From contig VBFZ01000145.1 of NCBI GenBank assembly GCA_005880805.1, positions 6,744 through 17,567 of the forward strand: 10,824 bases of DNA. The letters are read 5' to 3'. The notes beneath the pieces were generated by a model that was given only the letters and a program-made list of their open reading frames with translations, did not search any database and had not been told where the DNA came from. This DNA comes from Chloroflexota bacterium. Its GTDB lineage: Bacteria > Chloroflexota > Limnocylindria > Limnocylindrales > CSP1-4. The position numbers and the translations under genes were made by a program. Within the stretch, counting starts at the first letter, position 1; every line of letters begins with the position of its first letter. Positions 1-6,699 of this stretch are shown here, piece by piece.

Positions 1-153
1 CAGCCGCGAACGGTCGAAACGCGGGAGCTGCCGCACTACTTCGAGCTCGTCACCAGGGTCCGCGAAACGCTCCGCCGCCACGAGCCGGATGGCGAGCTGG
101 AGGAGATCGAGGCGTCAGACGCGGCGAGGATCCGGGCGGAGGGCCTGGCATGA
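1..153 (+). CDS. ABC transporter ATP-binding protein, C-terminal end only (partial)
   Basis: The open frame enters from the left edge and ends at TGA 151-153, giving the last 50 residues. The tail contains RTVETRELPHYFELVTRVRE followed by an acidic stretch. It resembles the region after the nucleotide-binding domain in importer ATPases of the nitrate/sulfonate/taurine/thiamine-precursor class (SsuB/TauB/ThiZ type). No Walker or signature motif lies inside the window, so the call rests mainly on context: its stop codon overlaps the start of an ABC permease by 4 bases (ATGA), and a matching binding protein follows. It would sit on the cytoplasmic face and hydrolyse ATP to drive uptake. The gene is cut by the window edge, not visibly broken. 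Confidence 0.7.
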   Translation, partial: QPRTVETRELPHYFELVTRVRETLRRHEPDGELEEIEASDAARIRAEGLA

Positions 154-938
154 CGTCCTGGTTGACGTCTCGCGTCGGGGGCTGGCTGCCCGCAGCGGTC
201 GTGTTCGTGGCCGTCATCGGAATCTGGGAGATCAGCCTCCTCGCGCTCCAGGTCCAGGCGTTCCTCCTCCCGCGGCCAAGCGTCATCTGGTCGAAGCTGG
301 CGGAGCTCTGGCCGACGACGCTCTCGCGCGGCGTCGCCTTCACGGCGAGCGAGGCAGTCGGTGGCCTCGTGGTCGGGGTCACGCTGGGGACGCTCGCGGG
401 CCTGGCAACGGCGCGCTGGCGCGGGGCCCGCGAGACGCTCGTGCCGATCGCGGTCGGCGCCAGTACGGTGCCGATCATCGCCTTCGCGCCGATCACCCTG
501 AACTGGTTCGGCTACGAGAGCCCTCTGCCGCGCATGGTCATCGTCGCCACCATGGTGTTCTTTCCGGTATTGGTGAACACGGTCCGTGGCTTGACGGAAG
601 TGGCCCCGGCGTCCCTTGAGCTCATGGCCTCGTATGCCGCGTCGGAGCTGGAGACGCTCCGCAAGCTCCGGGTTCCCAACGCCCTTCCGTACTGGTTCAC
701 CGCGCTGCGAATCGCGGCGACCCTCAGCGTCATCGGTGCGGTGGTCGGGGAGTTCTTCGGCGGCCCCCTCTACTCGCTGGGCATCTTCATCACCAACGAG
801 ACCGGTATATCGGACTACCCTGGCGCGTGGGCCGCCATCGTCCTCGCGTGCCTGCTCGGCATCTCGTTCTACGTGCTCGTGGTCGTCGCCGAACGGATCG
901 TGGTTCCCTGGGGAGTGGCCCGCGAAACGCCGCTGTGA
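150..938 (+). CDS. ABC transporter permease, SsuC/TauC/ThiX (RibX-like) type
   Basis: This 262-residue integral membrane protein forms the channel of an importer. Hydrophobic segments lie near residues 13-33, 68-88, 96-116, 128-148, 186-204 and 226-252. The EAA-type loop that contacts the ATPase is around residues 158-182 (ELMASYAAS followed by LRKLRVPNALPYWFTALR), which is the typical pattern of the BPD-transport permease family. The ATG overlaps the stop of the ATPase (ATGA at 150-153), and a GGAGGG at 138-143 leaves a 6-base spacer, so the start is well supported. The binding protein gene follows 94 bases downstream. The substrate cannot be read from the permease alone. The THI5-like partner suggests a pyrimidine, flavin or related vitamin precursor, by analogy with ThiXYZ and the RibXY system known in Chloroflexi. 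Confidence 0.88.
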   Translation: MTSWLTSRVGGWLPAAVVFVAVIGIWEISLLALQVQAFLLPRPSVIWSKLAELWPTTLSRGVAFTASEAVGGLVVGVTLGTLAGLATARWRGARETLVPIAVGASTVPIIAFAPITLNWFGYESPLPRMVIVATMVFFPVLVNTVRGLTEVAPASLELMASYAASELETLRKLRVPNALPYWFTALRIAATLSVIGAVVGEFFGGPLYSLGIFITNETGISDYPGAWAAIVLACLLGISFYVLVVVAERIVVPWGVARETPL

Positions 939-962
939 CCGCGCGGCCACTTGGCCTACCAT
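934..962 (+). promoter_or_regulatory. Possible internal promoter for the binding-protein gene
   Basis: TACCAT at 957-962 could be a -10 box. GTGACC at 935-940 is a partial -35 match 16 bases upstream. The same TACCAT hexamer stands before the second J-domain gene at 10113-10118. If used, it would give the binding protein extra transcript over the membrane components, as is common for ABC importers. The -35 is weak, so this is tentative. Confidence 0.35.
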
Positions 963-1014
963 CGCGCCCTGCGCAGGCGCCGGTCGTCGGAGGAAGCTCG
1001 GGCGGGCCTCGCAT

Positions 1015-1024
1015 GGAGGAGGAG
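1015..1024 (+). promoter_or_regulatory. Strong ribosome binding site of the binding-protein gene
   Basis: The purine run GGAGGAGGAG ends 8 bases before ATG 1033. It decides the start: the same frame stays open back to 616 inside the permease gene, but only the ATG at 1033 has this site and is followed directly by a lipoprotein signal peptide. Confidence 0.85.
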
Positions 1025-1032
1025 TGGCAACA

Positions 1033-2211
1033 ATGAAGTTCGCTCGAACTGGCGCTGCGCTCATCGCGGCCTTGTCCGTGGCGCTGGCGGCCTGTACCGG
1101 CACCGGGGCTTCAAGCCCGTCGCCCGCCGGCGCCTCGACCGCAGCCAGCCCATCGCCAGCAGCAAGCGCGTCGGCGGCGGCGAGTCCTTCCGCCGGTGCG
1201 ATGACGAAGGTGAAGTTCCAGCTGCAGTGGGTCGCCCAGGCGCAGTTCGCCGGCTACTACGCGGCGCTCGATCAGGGCTACTACAAGGACGAAGGCCTGG
1301 ATGTCAGCTTCCTGCTCGGCGGGCCGCAGGTCGACAACATCAACGCCGTTGCGGTGAACACCGCGGATATCGGCACTGGCTGGCTCCCGAAGATGCTCCA
1401 GTCACGCGAGAACGGGACCGACCTCGTCTCGATCGCGCAGGTATTCCAGCGGTCGGGCACGCGGATGGCGTCCTTCAAGAGCAAGAACATCACCACGATC
1501 AACGACTTCCACGGCAAGAAGATCGGCAGCTGGCTGCTGGGTAACGAGCCGGAGCTGTTCGCGGCCCTGACGAAGGCCGGATTCGATCCCACCAAGGAAA
1601 GCGTCATCAAGCAGAACTTCGACATGTCCGGACTGCTCAAGGGCGATCTCGACGTGGCGCAGGCGATGATCTACAACGAGTACGCCCAGGTCCTCGAGGC
1701 GAAGAACCCGCAGACCGGCCAGCTGTACCAGCCCACCGACTTCAACGTCCTCGACTTCAACGATCCGGCCGTCGGGACCGCGATGCTCCAGGACCAGATC
1801 TTCGCCCGCGACTCATGGCTGAAGCAGGGCAACAACCAGGACGTCGCGACGCGCTTCCTGAAGGCATCCTTCAAGGGCTGGGCCTACTGCCGCGACAACC
1901 AGCAGAAATGCGTCGACCTCGTGCTGAAGGCAGGCTCGCAGCTCGGTGCGAGTCACCAGGCGTGGCAGATGAACGAGATCAACGCCCTGATCTGGCCGTC
2001 CCCGAACGGCGTCGGCGTCCTGGACCAGAAGCTCTGGGATCAAACGATCCAGATCGCGACCACGTACAAGATCCTGAAGGCGGCTCCGACCGCAGGTGCC
2101 TACCGTACCGACCTCGCCCAGGCAGCCGTCACCGCGCTGGGCACGAGCGTCGAGACAAAGGGCGCTAACTTTCAGAAGCAGACGGTGACGCTCAACCCCG
2201 GCGGCAACTGA
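1033..2211 (+). CDS. ABC transporter substrate-binding lipoprotein, NMT1/THI5 family (ThiY/RibY-like)
   Basis: This 392-residue lipoprotein captures substrate outside the membrane for the adjacent permease. Residues 1-20 are a signal peptide ending in the lipobox LAAC, with the lipidated Cys at 21. Residues 22-57 are a Ser/Ala/Pro-rich low-complexity tether. The periplasmic-binding-like fold starts near residue 60 with FQLQWVAQAQFAGYYAALDQ and GYYKDEGLDV, the hallmark opening of the NMT1/THI5 family. Further family-like stretches are DIGTGWLPKMLQSR and MIYNEYAQVLE. The family binds thiamine-pyrimidine precursors (ThiY, THI5), riboflavin (RibY in Chloroflexi) and other aromatic or amine compounds. 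I infer such a substrate but cannot choose one. A strong hairpin terminator follows the gene, closing the transporter operon. Confidence 0.88.
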   Translation: MKFARTGAALIAALSVALAACTGTGASSPSPAGASTAASPSPAASASAAASPSAGAMTKVKFQLQWVAQAQFAGYYAALDQGYYKDEGLDVSFLLGGPQVDNINAVAVNTADIGTGWLPKMLQSRENGTDLVSIAQVFQRSGTRMASFKSKNITTINDFHGKKIGSWLLGNEPELFAALTKAGFDPTKESVIKQNFDMSGLLKGDLDVAQAMIYNEYAQVLEAKNPQTGQLYQPTDFNVLDFNDPAVGTAMLQDQIFARDSWLKQGNNQDVATRFLKASFKGWAYCRDNQQKCVDLVLKAGSQLGASHQAWQMNEINALIWPSPNGVGVLDQKLWDQTIQIATTYKILKAAPTAGAYRTDLAQAAVTALGTSVETKGANFQKQTVTLNPGGN

Positions 2212-2239
2212 GCACAGGCTTCCGCAACGCCACCCATTC

Positions 2240-2270
2240 AGAGGCCGGTCGCGAGGACCGGCCTCTTCTT
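2240..2270 (+). terminator. Rho-independent-type terminator of the transporter operon
   Basis: A perfect 11-base-pair stem, 2240-2250 with 2256-2266, encloses a 5-base loop (GCGAG) and runs into TCTT. It lies 28 bases after the binding-protein stop. The opposite strand has no T-run after the stem, so it probably stops plus-strand transcripts only, though the hairpin could also slow transcription arriving from the convergent upp. Confidence 0.85.
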
Positions 2271-2279
2271 GCCTCGGGG

Positions 2280-2957
2280 CTACGTCCCGCCTGTCCCGAA
2301 TTGGCGGTCTCCGGCATCGCCCAGGCCGGGCAGGATGTAGCCGCGGTCGTTGAGCTGGCGGTCCAGGGCGGCGCAGTGGATGGGCACGTCGGGATGCGCC
2401 CGGGTCACGGCTTCCACGCCCTCCGGGGCGGCGATCAGGTTGACGAGCTTGATCCGGACGGCCCCCCAGCGCTTCAGGACATCGATCGCGGCGGTTGCCG
2501 ACCCACCCGTCGCGAGCATCGGATCGAGGATGAGGCATACGTCTACGGTCGCGGAGTCGGGCAGCTTGTTGTAGTACTCGACGGGCCGCAGCGTGCGCTC
2601 GTCCCGGAACAGTCCCAGGTGCCAGACCTCGGCCGTTGGCATCAGCTCGAGCATCGCGTCGACCATGCCCAGTCCGGCCCGCAGGATCGGCACGAGCCCG
2701 ATCCGGTCGCCGAGCTCGGCCGCCTGGGTTTCCTCCAGGGGAGTGCGGACCGTGAGCGGCCGGATGCGGGCGTCGGCTAACGCTTCGTACCCGAGCAGCC
2801 ACGAGAGCTCGCGGACGATCTCCCGGAACTTCTTCGGCTCGGTGGTCTCGGCGCGGAGAATGGCCAGTTTGTGCAGCACGGCCGGATGCGTCGAGATGTG
2901 GAGCCCGGGCCAGCGGGAGCTATCGGGCGCCTGAACGGCAGCGGTGGGTGCCGACAC
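2280..2957 (-). CDS. upp: Uracil phosphoribosyltransferase
   Basis: The enzyme converts uracil and PRPP to UMP in pyrimidine salvage, in the cytoplasm. The product is 225 residues against about 208 for typical members; the excess is an N-terminal extension before GLHISTHPAVLHKLAILR (from residue 18). The PRPP-binding loop ILDPMLATGGSA is at 143-154. RAGLGMVD (93-100) and EYYNKLP (127-133) are present, and the uracil-binding C-terminus GYILPGLGDAGDRQFGT is at 206-222. The start is GTG at 2957-2955, with AGGAGG (plus coordinates 2964-2969) 6 bases upstream, a strong and well-placed site. It is a single-gene unit, convergent with the transporter operon and divergent from the asparaginase gene. 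A uracil enzyme beside a THI5-like importer fits nucleobase or pyrimidine uptake, but this is only suggestive. Confidence 0.95.
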   Translation of the reverse strand: MSAPTAAVQAPDSSRWPGLHISTHPAVLHKLAILRAETTEPKKFREIVRELSWLLGYEALADARIRPLTVRTPLEETQAAELGDRIGLVPILRAGLGMVDAMLELMPTAEVWHLGLFRDERTLRPVEYYNKLPDSATVDVCLILDPMLATGGSATAAIDVLKRWGAVRIKLVNLIAAPEGVEAVTRAHPDVPIHCAALDRQLNDRGYILPGLGDAGDRQFGTGGT

Positions 2958-3010
2958 GCGAGGCCTCCTGTCGGAGCGTCATCGGAGCTCTTGGGCGTCT
3001 TCGCCGCTGG

Positions 3011-3019
3011 ATGCTAGCA
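3011..3019 (-). promoter_or_regulatory. Extended -10 promoter element of upp
   Basis: On the minus strand this reads TGCTAGCAT: a TGn extension plus TAGCAT (4 of 6 to TATAAT). It would place the transcript start near 3004, leaving a leader of about 47 bases with the AGGAGG site. No convincing -35 is seen, as is usual for extended -10 promoters. The core TGCTAGCA is a palindrome, so it could also be a protein site. Confidence 0.5.
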
Positions 3020-3044
3020 CCGCAAAAATCACCCGATTCCCTGA

Positions 3045-3073
3045 TTGACGCTTGCCCTGCTGACCGCTAGCGT
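3045..3073 (+). promoter_or_regulatory. Sigma-70-like promoter upstream of the asparaginase gene
   Basis: TTGACG (3045-3050, 5 of 6 to TTGACA) is separated by exactly 17 bases from TAGCGT (3068-3073, 3 of 6 to TATAAT). The predicted transcript start is near 3080. The TTG at 3045 is therefore more likely part of this -35 than a start codon, which argues against the longest reading of the downstream frame. Confidence 0.5.
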
Positions 3074-3110
3074 CGGGCTGCACGACCGGGCTCGTCCGGG
3101 CGGTGGCCCA

Positions 3111-4436
3111 GTGCCCAGGCCGTCGCCTGGACCCCCGGTCCGTGCCGGCGAAAACGCGCGTATTCCGGCCGGCGCTGCTGCTTCGATTTCCAACTCGCTC
3201 GGCGACGTCCAGCGGTATCCTCGCGCTGCTGCGCGCCTTCTCGACGACGCCCTCGAACCTGGAGATTTCGCCCTGTCCACAGCCCTCCCCGCACGACCCC
3301 GAAACAGCGCCGGGACGCTCAGAACCGGCTCCCGCGCTCGGCAGCCCAGCCGCGGGTCGGCGCCGCCCGTACTCGTTCGGCAGGTCCGCGGGGAGATCGT
3401 CGAGAGCGAGCACCGTGGCCACATCGTCGAGGTCGACGCGACGGGTTCGATTGTCCGTGTCCTCGGCGACCCGGAGTGGCCGGTGACGCTGCGTTCCACG
3501 GTCAAGCCGTTCGGCCTTCTGGCGCTTGTCGAAGCCGGCGGCATCGACGCGTTCGACCTGTCGCCGCCCGAGCTGGCTCTCATGGCGAGCTCGCACTCCG
3601 GCGAAGACCTCCACGTCCGTACCCTCCAGGCCATCTACCGACGCGCCGGACTCAGCCAGGGCATGCTCGCTTGTGGAGCGGAAAATGCACCGCTGGACGC
3701 GCTCACGGCCGCTCGGCTGGCACGCGACGGCGAGAAGCCCGGACCGGTTCGGCACAACTGCTCCGGCCAGCACACGTCGTTCATCCTGCTGAGCCGACTG
3801 AAGGACTGGCCACCCGACACGTACTGGCAGCCCGACCACCCGTCCCAGGTCGCCTACCGTTCCGCGGTGGCAAGAGCCTTTGGAACCCGGCCCGACCGCC
3901 TGGTCGCCGCGATCGACGCGTGCGGCATCCAGACCTTCGCGTTCCCGCTCCGTGAGGTTGCCAGGGCCTACGCCCTCCTGGCTGACCCAGCTTCCGTGCC
4001 CACAGGAGATCCGCGCTCTGCGCTTGCCGGCGCGTTGCTCAGGATTCGCGATGCGATGCTCGCCAACCCGGAGATGGTTGCGGGAAGCCGCGAACGGCTC
4101 GACACGTCGCTCATGAAGTCAGCGCCCGGCATCGTGATCAGCAAGGGCGGTGCGGAAGGGCTGCGAGGGATCGCCGTCCTGCCCGGCGGACGTCCAAGCG
4201 GCGTCTCCGCAGGTCCGTCCGGGATGGCAGTGAAGATCGAGGACGGAGACGGTGCCGGTCGCGCGGGATGGGCCGCGGCGGTCGAGGCACTCCGCCAGGC
4301 AGGCGTCATCGAAGGGCAGGCCGTCCGGATGCTCAGCCGGTATCACCGCCCGTCGGCCAACGACTCCCACGGACGGCTCGCGGCCGAGGCGGTGGCGAGC
4401 TTCGACCTGGCACCGGTCGGCGAGCTCTTCGCCTGA
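3111..4436 (+). CDS. Asparaginase II family protein (PF06089-like, ReAV type), N-terminally extended; start uncertain
   Basis: Members hydrolyse L-asparagine to aspartate and ammonia. Numbered from GTG 3111 (441 residues), the family domain begins only at VLVRQVRGEIVESEHRG, residue 87. S129 and K132 (RSTVKPF), the SHSGE motif at 161-165 and K345 (ISKGGAEG) match, at constant offset, the catalytic Ser/Lys pairs I recall for Rhizobium etli ReAV. C217 (NCSG), D269 and C271 (DACG) match its zinc ligands, but the ligand Lys is Gln at 220. The family is usually about 330-360 residues, so residues 1-86, rich in Ala, Arg and Pro, are either a real extension or mis-started. Candidate starts are TTG 3045 (inside a putative -35), GTG 3111, and non-standard CTG 3273, which has GGAG 8 bases upstream and would leave only about 32 extra residues. 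The J-domain gene follows after 19 bases. Confidence 0.82.
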   Translation: MPRPSPGPPVRAGENARIPAGAAASISNSLGDVQRYPRAAARLLDDALEPGDFALSTALPARPRNSAGTLRTGSRARQPSRGSAPPVLVRQVRGEIVESEHRGHIVEVDATGSIVRVLGDPEWPVTLRSTVKPFGLLALVEAGGIDAFDLSPPELALMASSHSGEDLHVRTLQAIYRRAGLSQGMLACGAENAPLDALTAARLARDGEKPGPVRHNCSGQHTSFILLSRLKDWPPDTYWQPDHPSQVAYRSAVARAFGTRPDRLVAAIDACGIQTFAFPLREVARAYALLADPASVPTGDPRSALAGALLRIRDAMLANPEMVAGSRERLDTSLMKSAPGIVISKGGAEGLRGIAVLPGGRPSGVSAGPSGMAVKIEDGDGAGRAGWAAAVEALRQAGVIEGQAVRMLSRYHRPSANDSHGRLAAEAVASFDLAPVGELFA

Positions 4437-4455
4437 GCCCGCCGTTGCCTGCCTG

Positions 4456-5763
4456 ATGGCCGTTCCCACCGACCCCTATCGAACGCTGGGACTTCCCCGG
4501 ACCGCGTCGCTCGCCGAGGTCAAGCGCGCCTACCGCCGCCTCGTGAAGCTCTATCACCCCGATTCGGCGGGCGCAGCGGCGATGCCGCGCTTCCTCGCAA
4601 TCCAGTCGGCCTACGAGGCGATCGTTGGGCCGACCCGGGGCCGAAATTCGACCAACCGCACGCCAAGCGCCAGGCCAACTCCTCCGACGTGGGCCGTTGA
4701 TCCCGATCGAGCGCGCGCGACGCGGTCGCGCTCAGGATCCGGGCGGCCATCCCAGGGAGGTTCGCCGCCGGGCCCTGGGGGCGCGACAGGCGCCGCCCGT
4801 TCAACCGATGCAGGCCCGCAACGACGACGGCCCGTGGGGACCTCCGGCTCGGGCACCGGGAGGGCGGGCTCGTCCCGTGGGCGAGGCGAGCGGTCCGGTG
4901 GCCGGGCGACCATGGGATCGACCTCCTACGACGGTGTCGAGGACGAGCCCTTCGAGCCTGACTGGGCGGGAGGCTCGTGGTACGGATCGGGGTCGGGAAC
5001 GTACTGGCGCGTCAACCCGAAGGAATACGCCGATCCCCGCAAGCACGGCCCGGAATACCAGGCGCGCGGTCGTCGAACGTCGACGGGGGCAGGCCCGGGG
5101 CGATCTCGCGGTTCCGCCCCGCCTTCGCCCGGCGCGGCCGGTGCGTCCAGCAGCTCATGGACTGAAGCCGCCAACCCGGCGTGGTCGGCCGGCACGACTG
5201 CGGGGGCAACGGCCGGCCAGGCCTGGACGGACTGGCGGCGGGCAGGAGAAGGCGCACCGTCCGGAAACTCGTGGCAGGAATCGTGGCCCGACGACCCCGA
5301 GCCCGCCGACGGCGACCAGGGCGTCGGTCTTGCCGTACGCAGCTGGATCTCGGGCCCGGTCGCCCGTCGAGTCGTGCCGATCCTCCTCGGTTGGCCGCCG
5401 ATCGGATTCGTTCTCGCCGCCCTGCTCGGCGAGCTCACGGGCTGTGGCCGCTTCTCGGCTGGTTGTTCGGACGCCGCCGGGGTGCTGCCCTGGCTGGTTC
5501 AACCGCTGGTGATCGGGCTGCTGCTCGCGCTTCCATTCCTCGCGAACGTCGCAGCAATCGGAACCATCGGAGCCTTCCTGGCCGGGATTCCGGTGGCGGC
5601 GGTGCTTAGCGTGACGGGTGGAGGACGAGGTCCGGTCTTCACCACGAGCATGGTGCTGGTGAGTGCACTTGCGGTCGGCTACATCATCGGTGCTACCGGG
5701 GCGGCCGCCGGACGGTTTCGGTTGCCGGACGCCTCTCGCCGCGCGGCGGTCGACTCCTCGTGA
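4456..5763 (+). CDS. J-domain protein with disordered linker and C-terminal membrane helices
   Basis: J-domain proteins stimulate the ATPase of DnaK/Hsp70. Residues 7-57 form the J-domain: DPYRTLGLPRTASLAEVKRA, then YRRLVKLYHPD with the essential HPD at 34-36. A Gly/Ser/Arg/Pro-rich linker of about 240 residues follows, with no zinc-finger CxxCxGxG repeats, so this is not DnaJ itself. Inside the linker, residues 183-202 form an ordered-looking island (YWRVNPKEY then ADPRKHGPEY). Hydrophobic helices lie near 306-326, 343-362, 364-388 and 398-418, with two Cys (330, 337) in the first loop. The J-domain is thus probably held at the cytoplasmic membrane face. The upstream frame is open to 4252, but the ATG at 4456 starts just before the J-domain. 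It lacks a clear Shine-Dalgarno site and sits 19 bases after the asparaginase stop. Its stop overlaps the next gene (GTGA). Confidence 0.82.
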   Translation: MAVPTDPYRTLGLPRTASLAEVKRAYRRLVKLYHPDSAGAAAMPRFLAIQSAYEAIVGPTRGRNSTNRTPSARPTPPTWAVDPDRARATRSRSGSGRPSQGGSPPGPGGATGAARSTDAGPQRRRPVGTSGSGTGRAGSSRGRGERSGGRATMGSTSYDGVEDEPFEPDWAGGSWYGSGSGTYWRVNPKEYADPRKHGPEYQARGRRTSTGAGPGRSRGSAPPSPGAAGASSSSWTEAANPAWSAGTTAGATAGQAWTDWRRAGEGAPSGNSWQESWPDDPEPADGDQGVGLAVRSWISGPVARRVVPILLGWPPIGFVLAALLGELTGCGRFSAGCSDAAGVLPWLVQPLVIGLLLALPFLANVAAIGTIGAFLAGIPVAAVLSVTGGGRGPVFTTSMVLVSALAVGYIIGATGAAAGRFRLPDASRRAAVDSS

Positions 5764-6539
5764 CGATCACGCCGCCGTCCCGCGGGCCGGCGGGCACTGT
5801 TGGCGCCCGCCAAGGCCGCCGACACGACCACGACGCTCTCTCCCAGGCCGCGCAGGAATACCTCCTCGCGCTCCGGGTCATGGCCGTTGACGGCCGCCAC
5901 GTGACCGCCGCCCAGGTCGGCAGGCACCTCGGCGTCTCGACCCAGGCTGCATCCGAGATGTTCCGCCGCCTCACGGCCGATGGTCTCGTTTCGCAGGCTG
6001 ATGGACGGGAGCTGGTGCTAACCGACGCCGGACGTGCGGCAGCCGACGGGATCTTCCGACGCCACGCCCTGCTCGAATGGTTGCTCACGGCGGTGGTCGG
6101 CCTCGGCTGGGCGGAGTCGGACGAGGAGGCCGCCCGCCTGCAGGGCGCGATCTCGCCGCGGGTCGAAACGCGGCTGGACGAGATGCTCGGCCACCCCGAG
6201 ACGTGTCCCCATGGCAACCCGATCGACGCCGCGACCGCCCGTCGCCGACCGTCTGGCGAGCTGCTGTCGAAGATGGAAGCGGGGACTCGGGCCACCGTCT
6301 ACCGGATCACGGAGGAGGCCGAAGAGGACCCGGCGCTGCTGTCGTACCTCGAGGCTCGCGCCCTCACTCCGGGTGCCCACATCACCGTGCTCGCGCGCTC
6401 CGAATCGCTGGACTCCCTGACGCTCGACGGCCCGCGCGGCCGGGCGACGCTTGGATTGCGGCCCGCCTCGCTCATCCACGTCCTCCCAGGAGACGCCGAT
6501 CCGGGGCTCTTCCACCGCGTGCCCACTGCTGGTATCTGA
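5760..6539 (+). CDS. DtxR/MntR-family transcriptional regulator with degenerate metal sites
   Basis: The family represses iron or manganese genes when metal-bound. In these 259 residues, a winged helix spans about 26-90 (AAQVGRHLGVSTQAASEMFRR is the recognition region) and the dimerisation/metal domain about 95-160 (RRHALLEWLL, then HPETCPHGNPI). A FeoA/SH3-like domain spans about 171-245. Aligned to IdeR/DtxR at a constant offset of 23, H79 and E83 are kept (H102, E106), but H98 is D121, C102 is A125, E105 is Q128, H106 is G129 and M10 is E33. Most metal ligands are therefore replaced. The GTG start overlaps the stop of the J-domain gene (GTGA), which implies coupled translation. Residues 1-26 are an unusual basic extension. 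An internal start would cut into the first helix, so 5760 is preferred. The targets are unknown. Confidence 0.85.
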   Translation: MTITPPSRGPAGTVGARQGRRHDHDALSQAAQEYLLALRVMAVDGRHVTAAQVGRHLGVSTQAASEMFRRLTADGLVSQADGRELVLTDAGRAAADGIFRRHALLEWLLTAVVGLGWAESDEEAARLQGAISPRVETRLDEMLGHPETCPHGNPIDAATARRRPSGELLSKMEAGTRATVYRITEEAEEDPALLSYLEARALTPGAHITVLARSESLDSLTLDGPRGRATLGLRPASLIHVLPGDADPGLFHRVPTAGI

Positions 6540-6664
6540 GGCCAGCGCCGCCGGCTTCCGCAAAACGTGCCGCGCGAACGTGCGCCGGGACAAGTAACCG
6601 TCGAAACGCCGCGGATGCTGCGTCTAGCACTACTGCCAGTCGTATGTGATGCAGAGCGATCGCG
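6540..6664. other. Short noncoding gap after the regulator gene
   Basis: I see no RNA gene, strong hairpin or T-tract here. CTAGCACT at 6624-6631 resembles the GCTAGC-type promoter core found elsewhere in the window but has no convincing partner. Confidence 0.4.
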
Positions 6665-6693
6665 TTGACTGTCTCGCGGCGGCGGCAGATAGT
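6665..6693 (+). promoter_or_regulatory. Near-consensus promoter giving a leaderless transcript
   Basis: TTGACT (6665-6670, 5 of 6) is followed after exactly 17 bases by GATAGT (6688-6693, 4 of 6). The hexamer ends 6 bases before GTG 6700, so the predicted transcript start falls at or next to that codon. This places the promoter inside the longer open frame that begins at 6646 and argues for the GTG at 6700 as the true start. Confidence 0.65.
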
Positions 6694-6699
6694 CGCCGC

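Noticed and set aside
616..1032. Upstream extension of the binding-protein frame, overlapping the permease gene
   Set aside because: The ATG at 1033 has a GGAGGAGGAG site 8 bases upstream and is followed at once by a lipoprotein signal peptide; the extension would bury both and overlaps a clear permease gene.
36..1103. Long minus-strand open frame of 355 codons
   Set aside because: It lies opposite the permease and the start of the binding-protein gene; its product is Arg/Asp/Glu/His-rich with no family pattern, as expected from antisense of GC-rich coding DNA.
1813..2802. Minus-strand open frame of 329 codons spanning the terminator
   Set aside because: It overlaps both the binding-protein 3' end and upp in another frame, crosses a strong hairpin, and shows no recognisable domain.
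2979..3839. Minus-strand open frame of 286 codons opposite the asparaginase gene
   Set aside because: Low-complexity Arg/Gly/Ser product and antisense to a gene with clear catalytic motifs. It also covers the promoter region of both flanking genes.
4252..4455. Upstream extension of the membrane J-domain protein
   Set aside because: It overlaps the asparaginase C-terminus in another frame and its translation is unlike any J-protein N-terminus; the J-domain starts just after ATG 4456.
6646..6699. N-terminal extension of the small membrane protein from GTG 6646 or ATG 6649
   Set aside because: This stretch contains a TTGACT-17-GATAGT promoter whose predicted start point coincides with the in-frame GTG at 6700.
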